DNA of 56,648 bases from CAYXVF01 sp964468125. GTDB taxonomy: Bacteria; Myxococcota; XYA12-FULL-58-9; CAYXVF01. This document shows, piece by piece, positions 15,447-23,454 of the stretch; the stretch's first letter is position 1; every line of letters begins with the position of its first letter. Position numbers and translations under genes: made by a program. The stretch spans positions 1 to 56,648 of the forward strand of contig CAYXVF010000030.1 in the NCBI GenBank assembly GCA_964468125.1, written 5' to 3'. The notes beneath the pieces were generated by a model that was given only the letters and a program-made list of their open reading frames with translations, searched no databases and was not told the origin of the DNA.

Positions 15447-16888
15447 GCGTGAGGGCCTCGGCACCATCGCTGATCCTCCTGATCTCGACGGCGGTGCTGG
15501 TCGCCGCCCCCATCGTCCACGTCGTGCGCGCGGTGGAGCACGTGCCCTATCGGTCCTGGCATCCGATCAACATCGGACTCTTGGTCGCCTGCACAATCGT
15601 CGCCGTCGGTTGGGTTCGATATCTCTCGCGGCATCGCTGGGCCTCGGCCCTGGTCCACGGGTGCTGGAATCAGGGAATGCTCTTGGCGCTTTCTCTCTGG
15701 GCCGTGCTCTCGACGGTCTGGTCCGTCGCCCCGGGCCGTTCGGCCCTGTGGGGGCTTCACGGTCTGGCCATGACCCTGGCGTATTTCGTGGTCGCCCGCT
15801 GCATTTCGCTCGCGACGCTGCGCCGCGCGTCTCTCACGGCCCTGGTGCTGATGCTCCTCGGCAGCATGGCGGCACTTCTCCTTGCCCCCGAGTACGCCCG
15901 CAACCAAGACCCGCTCTACGGGGGCGCCTGGCGCGGACTCTTTGCGCAGAAGAACCATTTGGGCCTCCTGGCGGGCTTGACCCTCGTCCTGAGTGCCCTG
16001 CGCTCCGGGCCGTTGGTCCTACGCGGCGTTGGGGCCTCGTTGGCAATCGTCGTCCTCGTCGGCAGCCGCTCGGGAACCGGGGCGCTCACCGCGCTCGCCG
16101 GCCTAGGAACGGTAGCGCTCGTCCTCGGGCTCAGCCGACTCGAGCGCCGACATCGGGTGAGGGCTGTGACCGTCGCCGGAGTCGTCGCTCTGGGGCTCTC
16201 CGCCGTTCTCGCGCTTCGCTGGGAGCCCGCGCTACGCGCTGTCGGGCGCGATCCGTCGTTGACCGGCCGCACGGTGCTCTGGAGCTTCGCCGGGATGCGA
16301 ATCTCAGAGCGGCCTCTGAGCGGCTTCGGCTTTCGTGCCTTCTTTGAGCGCAACGACGCCGAGTCGATTCGCGCTGAAGAGCCCCTGAAGCGTCAGATGG
16401 GGGAGGCGACGCTCGAGGGGCGCTCACTCCGGTGGCAGCCAAATGCTCCAGCGCTTCTGCCGAGCGCCGAGGGACGCGAGTCCTTGCAGGGGCCTCGGAG
16501 CCCGGCGGTCGATACTCCGAAGGAGAGTGGTAAACAGAAGCGTCGTCCGCCACATTGGCGGGTGAGTCACGCGCACAACGGCATTCTTCAGCTCACCTTG
16601 GACCTCGGCGCTGTCGGGCTCCTTTTCTTCCTGCTCTGGTGCGCTCGGCAACTCCTCCCCGCCGTTCGGACGGTGCTCCGGGACGGTCACGATGCGGACG
16701 GGCTCGCAACGCTCGCCCTCTCCGCGGCGCTCCTCGGCCACAACCTGCTCGAGGTCTCCCTGCTGCGGACGTGGTTTCCGGAGGGGCTCATGTGGGGGGT
16801 GTGGGTCGTACACCTGGTGGCCCACGATCCGAACAGCGTTGTGCGTTGCTCGCCCACCGCGCGCGCCGTACACTCGTCGAGTGAGTGA
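15440..16888 (+). CDS. O-antigen ligase/polymerase family membrane protein (Wzy_C/WaaL-like)
   Basis: About 482 residues with ten or more hydrophobic segments. The start is ATG 15440 (or 15431, in frame), overlapping the end of the GT26 gene. GLFAQKNHLGLLAGLTLVL and, after a long hydrophilic loop (about residues 305-375), VSHAHNGILQLTLDLGAVGLL are characteristic of Wzy_C proteins, where the His-Asn loop is periplasmic. It should polymerise or ligate lipid-linked glycan units. A second protein of this family lies at 19899-21752; sequence alone does not show which is polymerase and which is ligase. Confidence 0.85.
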   Translation: MVSVRASAPSLILLISTAVLVAAPIVHVVRAVEHVPYRSWHPINIGLLVACTIVAVGWVRYLSRHRWASALVHGCWNQGMLLALSLWAVLSTVWSVAPGRSALWGLHGLAMTLAYFVVARCISLATLRRASLTALVLMLLGSMAALLLAPEYARNQDPLYGGAWRGLFAQKNHLGLLAGLTLVLSALRSGPLVLRGVGASLAIVVLVGSRSGTGALTALAGLGTVALVLGLSRLERRHRVRAVTVAGVVALGLSAVLALRWEPALRAVGRDPSLTGRTVLWSFAGMRISERPLSGFGFRAFFERNDAESIRAEEPLKRQMGEATLEGRSLRWQPNAPALLPSAEGRESLQGPRSPAVDTPKESGKQKRRPPHWRVSHAHNGILQLTLDLGAVGLLFFLLWCARQLLPAVRTVLRDGHDADGLATLALSAALLGHNLLEVSLLRTWFPEGLMWGVWVVHLVAHDPNSVVRCSPTARAVHSSSE

Positions 16889-16946
16889 GTACGTCTTCCC
16901 TCTGTCGCCCTTCGCACCTTCGGCCGCAAAGAGTGCCGCCGTTCGC

Positions 16947-18686
16947 ATGACGGGGCGCTTGATGCTGGGGGCGGCGCTCCTCGTGCTCCTCGCCGACTGC
17001 TCATCCTCAGCCACGCGCACCTCGGGCTGCGATACGAGCGCCGACTGCCAGGGCAGCGCGTCGTGCATCGCCGGGCAGTGTCGGGCGAGCTGCTCCGATG
17101 CAACCGCCTGCGGGTTCAGCGAAGCCTGCGTCGACGGCTTCTGTTTGCCCTCGCTATGTGGCGACGGGATCCGAGGCAACGACGAGCAGTGCGACGAAGG
17201 CCCGAACAATTCGGACGAGCGCGCCTGCACGCTCCTGTGTCGCAACAACGTCTGCGGCGACGGGCGGCTCTTCGAGGGGGTGGAAGAGTGCGATGGCGGC
17301 GTCTTGAACAGCGACTTCGTGGCCAATTCCTGTCGCACCGATTGCACCTTGCCGCGTTGTGGCGACCGAGTGATCGACCAGGGTGAAGCCTGTGACGACG
17401 GGAACACGGTCACCGAGAATTGCGTATATGGCCGGGAGGCCTGCGAGGTGTGCGACGCGGGCTGCGAACCGGTCAGCGGAGCGACCTCGTTTTGCGGGGA
17501 CAGCATCACCGACGCCACGCAGGGTGAGACCTGCGACGACGGCAACGCCGTCACCGAGCGCTGTCCGCCTGGGGTGGCCTGCACGGTCTGCACGGCCCAG
17601 TGCGTCGACGGGCCGGGCGTACCCGCGACCTGCGGCGATGGAATCGTGGATCTCGACGGGGTGATCCCCGAGCAGTGCGACGAGGACAGCCCCGGGTGTG
17701 TGGACTGTCGGATTCAGCCGGGATGGGTCTGTGAGGACGGCTGCGCCCTGGTCCGCTACCGGGTAGCGGTGATCGACCTGTCCGCAAACGGCGGACTCCG
17801 GGTCCGCGACGTTCGGGCTTCTGGCGGCCCCGTGCGGGTTCGCGACGTGCTGCGGGGCGCAAACGTTGCGAGCGCCGCGCCCAACTGGTCCTTTGACAGC
17901 CGCCTCGTCGCCTACCCCACCGGCGATCAGCTCGGCCAAACCTACCTCTACGAGGGGTCTGGCGCGGGCACAGCCTTTGGCTACTTTCACGGAACGGAGC
18001 CGGACTTCCTGGATGATACGGGCCTCAAGGTGCTCGCCCGCAGCGGCACGACCCTCCTCGAGTGGGAACGCGACGAAAGCGATGACCAGACCGGCACGAG
18101 CACGCCCTTGGCCCCCTCGGGTGCACGCACACCCCGCTGGCGACCCGGCAGCAGCACCGAGCTCGCCTTCGTGGCGAATGCTACGAATCAACTGGTGTTC
18201 TACGACGGCGCGAGCGAGTCGATCCTGACCGCTGGCGTGCAGCGCTTCGCTTGGGATCCGAGCGGTGACCGGCTTGCGGCACTGAGTGGCTCCGGGGCCT
18301 GCGCCCTAACTATCAGGGACCTCACGACCGCGCCCATCGCTGTCACGACCGTCGCGACCGGCCTCGCCTGCGACGCGGCTTTCGATTTTACCCCCGACGG
18401 TGGAACGATCGTCCTGGCCGCGGCCACAGCTCTCTTTCGGTTTGAGATCGCAGCCGCCCCCTACGACGCGGCTGCCAACGAAGGTCTGCGCTATACCCAC
18501 AGCGGGCCGATGACGGACGTCGATGTTACGTCAGACGGCGCGTTTGCTGCATTTCTAGGACAGCATTCAGGGGCCGGAAGTCGCGCGGTCTTTTTGTTGC
18601 CACTGCAGAGCGGCGCCCCGATCGACACGGGGGTGGCCTGCGATTGCGACGCGATGGCGATCGCTCCGGAGGTTCTGACCGATTGA
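16947..18686 (+). CDS. Exported Cys-rich DUF4215 protein with C-terminal beta-propeller
   Basis: 579 residues. The N-terminus MTGRLMLGAALLVLLADC is a hydrophobic signal; Cys18 could be lipidated, but Asp before it is unusual for a lipobox. Residues ~25-265 hold cysteine-rich repeats including the DUF4215 pattern CGDGxxxxxExCDDGN (e.g. CGDRVIDQGEACDDGN, twice more downstream). Residues ~270-575 resemble TolB/PD40 propeller blades (SRLVAYPTGD, AFVANATNQLVFYDG, FTPDGGTIVLAA, TSDGAFAAFLG). Such proteins are common on the surface of myxobacteria; role unknown. ATG 16947 is chosen because it precedes the signal sequence; the frame is open much further upstream inside the ligase gene. Confidence 0.85.
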   Translation: MTGRLMLGAALLVLLADCSSSATRTSGCDTSADCQGSASCIAGQCRASCSDATACGFSEACVDGFCLPSLCGDGIRGNDEQCDEGPNNSDERACTLLCRNNVCGDGRLFEGVEECDGGVLNSDFVANSCRTDCTLPRCGDRVIDQGEACDDGNTVTENCVYGREACEVCDAGCEPVSGATSFCGDSITDATQGETCDDGNAVTERCPPGVACTVCTAQCVDGPGVPATCGDGIVDLDGVIPEQCDEDSPGCVDCRIQPGWVCEDGCALVRYRVAVIDLSANGGLRVRDVRASGGPVRVRDVLRGANVASAAPNWSFDSRLVAYPTGDQLGQTYLYEGSGAGTAFGYFHGTEPDFLDDTGLKVLARSGTTLLEWERDESDDQTGTSTPLAPSGARTPRWRPGSSTELAFVANATNQLVFYDGASESILTAGVQRFAWDPSGDRLAALSGSGACALTIRDLTTAPIAVTTVATGLACDAAFDFTPDGGTIVLAAATALFRFEIAAAPYDAAANEGLRYTHSGPMTDVDVTSDGAFAAFLGQHSGAGSRAVFLLPLQSGAPIDTGVACDCDAMAIAPEVLTD

Positions 18687-18709
18687 GCCGGGCCAGCTGA
18701 GCGACGCGC

Positions 18710-19906
18710 GTGCACGTCCTGTTTCTGACCACGGAGTTCCCTTGGCCCCCGCACGGCGGCGGACGCGCGCGCACTCTAGGACAGCTCGAAGTCCTGTCGT
18801 CCCTTGATCGCGTCTCGGAGATTCGACTCGTCAGTGTCTGCGAGAGGCCGGTGGGCGAAGAGGAGCGCGTAGCCTGCGCGGCTGCGCTCCCCAAGCTGCG
18901 CATCGAGCCCCCGGTGCCTCATCCGGTGCATCTGTGGCGGTCTCCTCGCCACGTGCCACGCACCCTCTTTGAGCGCGTTCGCATGCCCTACCTTGCCGCG
19001 AAATGGCGCTCGCCGAAGCTGACCGCGACCGTGCGTCGGCTGCTGCGTACGCGTACCTGGGATCTGCTCTATGTTGATCACCTCGGGATGGCCTCCCACA
19101 TGGCCGCGCTCGATGACAAAGCACCCACCCGGATCGTGCTCGACGCCCACAACGTCGAGAGTGATATTTTTCGCGCTTTCGCCGAGCTGCAGCGCGGCCT
19201 CCTGCGTTCCGTCGCCGAGCTCGAGTCCCGCGCCGCGCGCGCTTTCGAGAGTCGGGCCTTAAAGCGCGCCGATGCGACCGTCGCGATCTCCGAGGAGGAC
19301 GCCTCACGCCTTCGCGCTCTCGGCGGCGAGGTACAGGTGGTTTCTCCCTTTGTACGCCTCCCGGAGACGCGCACGGACAGCTCGCAGTGTGCCGTCATGC
19401 TCTTTGTCGGCTCTCTCGGCTGGCATCCGAACGTGCGCGGTTTGGACTGGTTCATCGAGCGTGTCTGGCCACAGCTCAGACAGCGCCGAGCCGATGTCCG
19501 CCTTCGTGTCGTGGGGACGGGGGCGCACAGTCTGCGTCGCTGGCGCAGCCCCGGTGTCGAGCTCGTGGGGCCCGCCGCCGACGTTCAATGCCACTACCGC
19601 GAGGCCCGCGTGTTCATCGCGCCGGCGTTTGGTGGCTCCGGTGTTCGCATGAAGATCCTCCACGCGATGACCGCCGGGCTTCCGGTGGTGACGACAGCGG
19701 CGGGTGCTGCGGGGTTGCCCGTCCGCTCCGGGGAGGAGCTCTACGCCTCGGACGATCCGAGCACGTTTGCCGCTCATTGTCTCGAATTGTTGAGCGACGC
19801 GGCGGCTCGGGCGCATCTGCGAAGTGCTGCAGATGCATTTCTTCGCCGGCGCCACTCGTTTTCCGTTGCGCGCGCGCAGATGGAAGAGGTTCTCTCTCGT
19901 GTCTGA
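18710..19906 (+). CDS. GT4-family glycosyltransferase
   Basis: 398 residues from GTG 18710. GT-B fold: N-terminal LFLTTEFPWPPHGGGRARTL, LLYVDHLGMASHMAAL, VLDAHNVESDIFRAFAEL in the acceptor half; MLFVGSLGWHPNVRGLDWFI, LRVVGTGAH and FIAPAFGGSGVRMKILHAMTAGLPVVTTAAGAAGL in the donor half (the E-x7-E region is replaced by GSGVRMKILHAM, as in related GT4 enzymes). Cytoplasmic, acting on the growing glycan. The stop lies within the start region of the next gene. Confidence 0.93.
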   Translation: MHVLFLTTEFPWPPHGGGRARTLGQLEVLSSLDRVSEIRLVSVCERPVGEEERVACAAALPKLRIEPPVPHPVHLWRSPRHVPRTLFERVRMPYLAAKWRSPKLTATVRRLLRTRTWDLLYVDHLGMASHMAALDDKAPTRIVLDAHNVESDIFRAFAELQRGLLRSVAELESRAARAFESRALKRADATVAISEEDASRLRALGGEVQVVSPFVRLPETRTDSSQCAVMLFVGSLGWHPNVRGLDWFIERVWPQLRQRRADVRLRVVGTGAHSLRRWRSPGVELVGPAADVQCHYREARVFIAPAFGGSGVRMKILHAMTAGLPVVTTAAGAAGLPVRSGEELYASDDPSTFAAHCLELLSDAAARAHLRSAADAFLRRRHSFSVARAQMEEVLSRV

Positions 19907-21752
19907 GGGCCGAATCGATTCGAGCGGGGGCGTTGTCTACTTTCGTCAGATCGCGCTGGTGTGCGTGCCTCTTCTCTATCTCCCGCTGGGAGCGGACGTG
20001 CGCGAGACGCCGCGCGCGGCTTTGGTGGTTCTCCTGGCGGCGGCTGTCCTCTGGGCGGGAACTCTCGATCTTCGGCGCTGGCTTGCCTGGCCCCTCGTTC
20101 TCGCGCTCGTGCTCGTCCCACTCCTGCACGGGGGAAGCGGTCTCGGGGTTCTTTTGGGCGCTGTGCCGCACGCGCCGGGGGCGCTCTTGCTGCTCGCTTA
20201 CGCCCTGTTGCTGCTCGGCTACGTTTCTTTCGCCGAGCTGCGTGGGCTCGCCGTCGGCTGCGCGGTGCTCACACTCGCGCAGGCCCTCCTCGTCCTGGCG
20301 CAGGTGCTGAGTGGCTCCCCGGCGACCGGGACGCTCGGGCATCCGATGTTCGTCGGTGCCTGGGGGGCTCTCGGCGCTTCGACGGGTCTCGCGCTCCTCA
20401 TGGACAGGCGCAAGGCTGCGCTCGGTCGTGCTGCGCTCGTGGCCGGATGGCTCATTCTACTCTTGGCGGCGCGACGCGGGCCTCTGATGATGGCCTTGAT
20501 CGCCGCGACCGTGATGCTCTCCCTCGTCGATTCGCGCCAGCGCAGCGCCCTGCGGCGCCTTTGGTTTCTGCTTCCGGTGGTGCTCGTCGCGGCGCTCATC
20601 CCGCTCCCGGAGCTCGACGGTACATCGGCGTTTGGACGTTTGTTCCTTGCGGGCGCGGACGCGCTGCGCGGCCTCGAAGCACGAATCGAACTCTACCGCA
20701 TCGCCGTCGACGCCATCGTACAACGGCCGCTCCTCGGTTGGGGGCTCGGGGCCTTTGCCGATGCAGCGGCACTCGCGTTGAATGAATCCGAGGCTTACGT
20801 CGACGCCAGGCCTCACAACGCCATACTCGCCATTGCCTTTGCGCTCGGGGTGCCCGCGGCGCTGGCTGCTGGGCTCCTGCTCAGTGCGCTGACCCTCCGG
20901 GGTTTTGCGAACGCGCGCGCTGCGACCGAGGACGAGCGGGTGCTCGTGAGCTTCGCCGCGGCCATTGGCCCCGCCTACGGGTGCCACCTGTTGTTCAACG
21001 TGGATCAACCCGGGGTTGGCCTCTGGGTGATGGTGCTGTGGTCCGCGGCTGTGGGTCGCCAGAGCGCCGCGCCCATCGGCGGAGCTCTGCCGCGGCGGGT
21101 CTTTGCGGTGGCGATGGCGGTTTTCGCGCTCCTCCCTCTCCTCGCCTCGGTCGCCCTCGATGTGGGGCACCGGCGCGCACGGGAGGGCGACGGCGCGGGA
21201 GCGATCGCGACCTATCGTGTGGCGGAACGCACGGGCGCCACGGGTTGTCTTGCGACGCGACTTCGCGCCACGGTCGCGCGCCGACAGGACGTTCGTTCCA
21301 CTGCATCCGCGCGGATCGATGCGCTCGGAAGGTGCCTCGAGGACCATCCTCGGGATTGGCTCACCCGCTATCAGCGGGCGCTCGCCCTCGAAGACGCGGG
21401 GGAGCTCGACGATGCCCTGGCCGAGCTGTCCACGCTCGCTGACGCGCTCCCACGCTTCGAGGAGATTCAGGTGAGCTACACGCGGCTCCTCGCGCGTGCG
21501 GGCGAGAGCGAACGGGCGCTCGCGAGGCTCGACCCGGAGCGGGCATCGGCCGAATGGTCGGCAGTCTCGTGGCGCTTGCTCGGGCAGATCCGCGAGTCCC
21601 GCGGGGACCGAGAAGGGGCCCTCGAGGCCTATCGTCGCGCGCGAGCCTGGGATGGAGACGACCCGGTCCTCCGGGCGCATCTGCGGGCGCTTCGGGGCAC
21701 GCTCAATTCATCGACCATCGAAGAAGAGCAAGAGTCGGGAGCATCAGAGTGA
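19899..21752 (+). CDS. O-antigen ligase/polymerase family protein fused to TPR-like C-terminal domain
   Basis: 617 residues from GTG 19899, overlapping the GT4 gene by eight bases. About the first 420 residues are highly hydrophobic with ~11 helices; LLAARRGPLMMALIAA and DARPHNAILAIAFALGVPAAL carry the Wzy_C/WaaL motif. From about residue 424 the protein is soluble and helical, with TPR-like units (AREGDGAGAIATYRVAERTG, YQRALALEDAGELDDALAEL, RESRGDREGALEAYRRARAW). Wzy-TPR fusions occur in exopolysaccharide and pilin-glycosylation systems. Its 3' end overlaps the convergent gene by 50 bases. Confidence 0.87.
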   Translation: MSEGRIDSSGGVVYFRQIALVCVPLLYLPLGADVRETPRAALVVLLAAAVLWAGTLDLRRWLAWPLVLALVLVPLLHGGSGLGVLLGAVPHAPGALLLLAYALLLLGYVSFAELRGLAVGCAVLTLAQALLVLAQVLSGSPATGTLGHPMFVGAWGALGASTGLALLMDRRKAALGRAALVAGWLILLLAARRGPLMMALIAATVMLSLVDSRQRSALRRLWFLLPVVLVAALIPLPELDGTSAFGRLFLAGADALRGLEARIELYRIAVDAIVQRPLLGWGLGAFADAAALALNESEAYVDARPHNAILAIAFALGVPAALAAGLLLSALTLRGFANARAATEDERVLVSFAAAIGPAYGCHLLFNVDQPGVGLWVMVLWSAAVGRQSAAPIGGALPRRVFAVAMAVFALLPLLASVALDVGHRRAREGDGAGAIATYRVAERTGATGCLATRLRATVARRQDVRSTASARIDALGRCLEDHPRDWLTRYQRALALEDAGELDDALAELSTLADALPRFEEIQVSYTRLLARAGESERALARLDPERASAEWSAVSWRLLGQIRESRGDREGALEAYRRARAWDGDDPVLRAHLRALRGTLNSSTIEEEQESGASE

Positions 21753-23448
21753 ACCCGTCCCTGGCCTCGAGCCTCCGCTCCTCTGTCGCGCCGGGAGCGG
21801 CGTCCGGAGCCCAGGTCTCGTAGCAGATGGCCGTCGCCCCGGCGGGGAGCCTGACCGTCAGTGTGACGGGCGCGCCGCGCTCGTTGAGCGCGAGCCAACG
21901 CTGCTCTTTGCTGTGGGGCACACGCCAACCGAACAGCCGTACGCCGTCGCTCTCCACGGTCCTCTCAAAGGGCTCCGCACCTCCGGCGGTGAGCGCACGC
22001 AGAAGCGGGAGAACCTCGCTGGGGAGGCGCGCGCTCATCGCCTCCTCGCGGGGGTCGAACGCGTGCGAGGGAAGCATCACGATGACCGCACCCCGGCGTG
22101 CGGCTTCGGCGGCGGTCACTAGGGTGCGACGCCAACGCTCTAGGCGCGGGCCTTCGTTCGGGAAGTCGACACTCACGGTAAAGGGCAGACGAAAAGCAGG
22201 CCCATCGGTCCACTGCAAGACCCGGCCGGTCTGTGACCCGAGCGCGCCCAGTCGAAGAAAGACTCCGTCCACCGTGTGTGGGGGGAGTGCTCCGATTCCA
22301 CGCGCGAGCAGGTGAGGTTGGCGCCAGGGATCGATCCCGCCGTCGAGCCAGAGGCGACGAAGGGGCGCACGCTCTCTGAGGGCGGAGGACTCGAGGAGCG
22401 CAGCGGAGGCAGGGAGCGCGCCAGGCTCCGGGCGATCCCGCGCCATCCAAACGAGGTCCTGCGCTGGAACGTCATGCGTCTCCAACTCCGCGAGTATGGG
22501 CCGAAGCTCCCGTTCTCCCTCCGGGACCGTTTCCGGGACCGCTACCCAATCCGGTAGGCTGCCGAGTCCGAGCCAGGGCTGCCAGCCCGCATCTTCCAAG
22601 ACCGAGAGGCTGCGGCGGGCCGCGTGAACACACGCCTCCGGTTCTGTGCTCAAGCACGCGGGGTTGCCGTTCAACGTCGGAAAGAAACGCAGAAGCGCCG
22701 GGCCTGGACGAACCGTGCGGAGCCGCTCGAGCGTGTGCGGGTCCCCCGCCGGATCAAAGGTGAGATCGAATCCCCAGCGGACTGGGGCCGTGTGGCGCGT
22801 GGGCCCCGGCCTTCTCAGATCCACCTCCGTCGCGCCGGCTCTCTTTGTCGACGCGCTGCGCGCTTCATGCGAGGGCCCACGCACCTGCATCCCCAATACG
22901 TTCAGTGTCCCTCGTTGAAAACCCGGGGGCAAGGCGATGCGAAGGCCCCACTGGCACAGGCGGTCGCGGCTCACGCCCGCAAGCCAGGGGTGCTCGCTTC
23001 CACCGGGGACCATGGCGATCGTGAGCGCCCCTGGGCCTCCTTGAAGTGGGGGTAACGCTCCCTGCGACTTGAAATAGTCCTCGCCACTCAACGCCCAGGT
23101 CTCGAGCTTCGCGCCCGCGAGCGACGGTGAGGCGTCGAGCCCGACCCGAAGCGCATCGCCACGCAGGGGCTCGCAGGCGAGATCCACCGTGAAGCCAAAG
23201 CTCCCGGGACCATCGCGATGCCGCGTGACGTCGAGGTGCAGTGTCTGACGGTCAGCGGCAGGCCGCACTCGCAGCTCCGGCGTCACCTGACAGCCTGCGC
23301 TAAAAAAGGAAAACCCTTCGTACCCGGAATCGAAATCGATCCGTTCACGCCAGCCACGCTCCGGTCCGCAGCGCGCGGCGAGCTGGCTGAAGAGGCCGAC
23401 GGCGGTGACGACAATGAGAAGACCGGAGGCTGTCGTTGCCGCTCGCAC
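21703..23448 (-). CDS. Exported glycoside-hydrolase-like protein of unknown specificity
   Basis: 581 residues from GTG 23448. One N-terminal hydrophobic segment (about 6-25) suggests export or membrane anchoring. An N-terminal beta-rich part (about 35-190, possibly a carbohydrate-binding module) is followed by a region reminiscent of TIM-barrel glycosidases: RWGFDLTFDPAG, LLRFFPTLNGNP, DAGWQPWLGLGSLPDWVA, RRLWLDGGIDPWRQP, FTVSVDFPNEGP. A C-terminal beta domain (WLALNERGAPVTLTVRLPAG) resembles the accessory domain of such enzymes. I cannot assign a family or catalytic pair. It starts six bases after the beta-helix gene and is probably co-transcribed. Confidence 0.6.
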   Translation of the reverse strand: MRAATTASGLLIVVTAVGLFSQLAARCGPERGWRERIDFDSGYEGFSFFSAGCQVTPELRVRPAADRQTLHLDVTRHRDGPGSFGFTVDLACEPLRGDALRVGLDASPSLAGAKLETWALSGEDYFKSQGALPPLQGGPGALTIAMVPGGSEHPWLAGVSRDRLCQWGLRIALPPGFQRGTLNVLGMQVRGPSHEARSASTKRAGATEVDLRRPGPTRHTAPVRWGFDLTFDPAGDPHTLERLRTVRPGPALLRFFPTLNGNPACLSTEPEACVHAARRSLSVLEDAGWQPWLGLGSLPDWVAVPETVPEGERELRPILAELETHDVPAQDLVWMARDRPEPGALPASAALLESSALRERAPLRRLWLDGGIDPWRQPHLLARGIGALPPHTVDGVFLRLGALGSQTGRVLQWTDGPAFRLPFTVSVDFPNEGPRLERWRRTLVTAAEAARRGAVIVMLPSHAFDPREEAMSARLPSEVLPLLRALTAGGAEPFERTVESDGVRLFGWRVPHSKEQRWLALNERGAPVTLTVRLPAGATAICYETWAPDAAPGATEERRLEARDGFTLMLPTLALLRWSMN

Positions 23449-23454
23449 GTGCCG

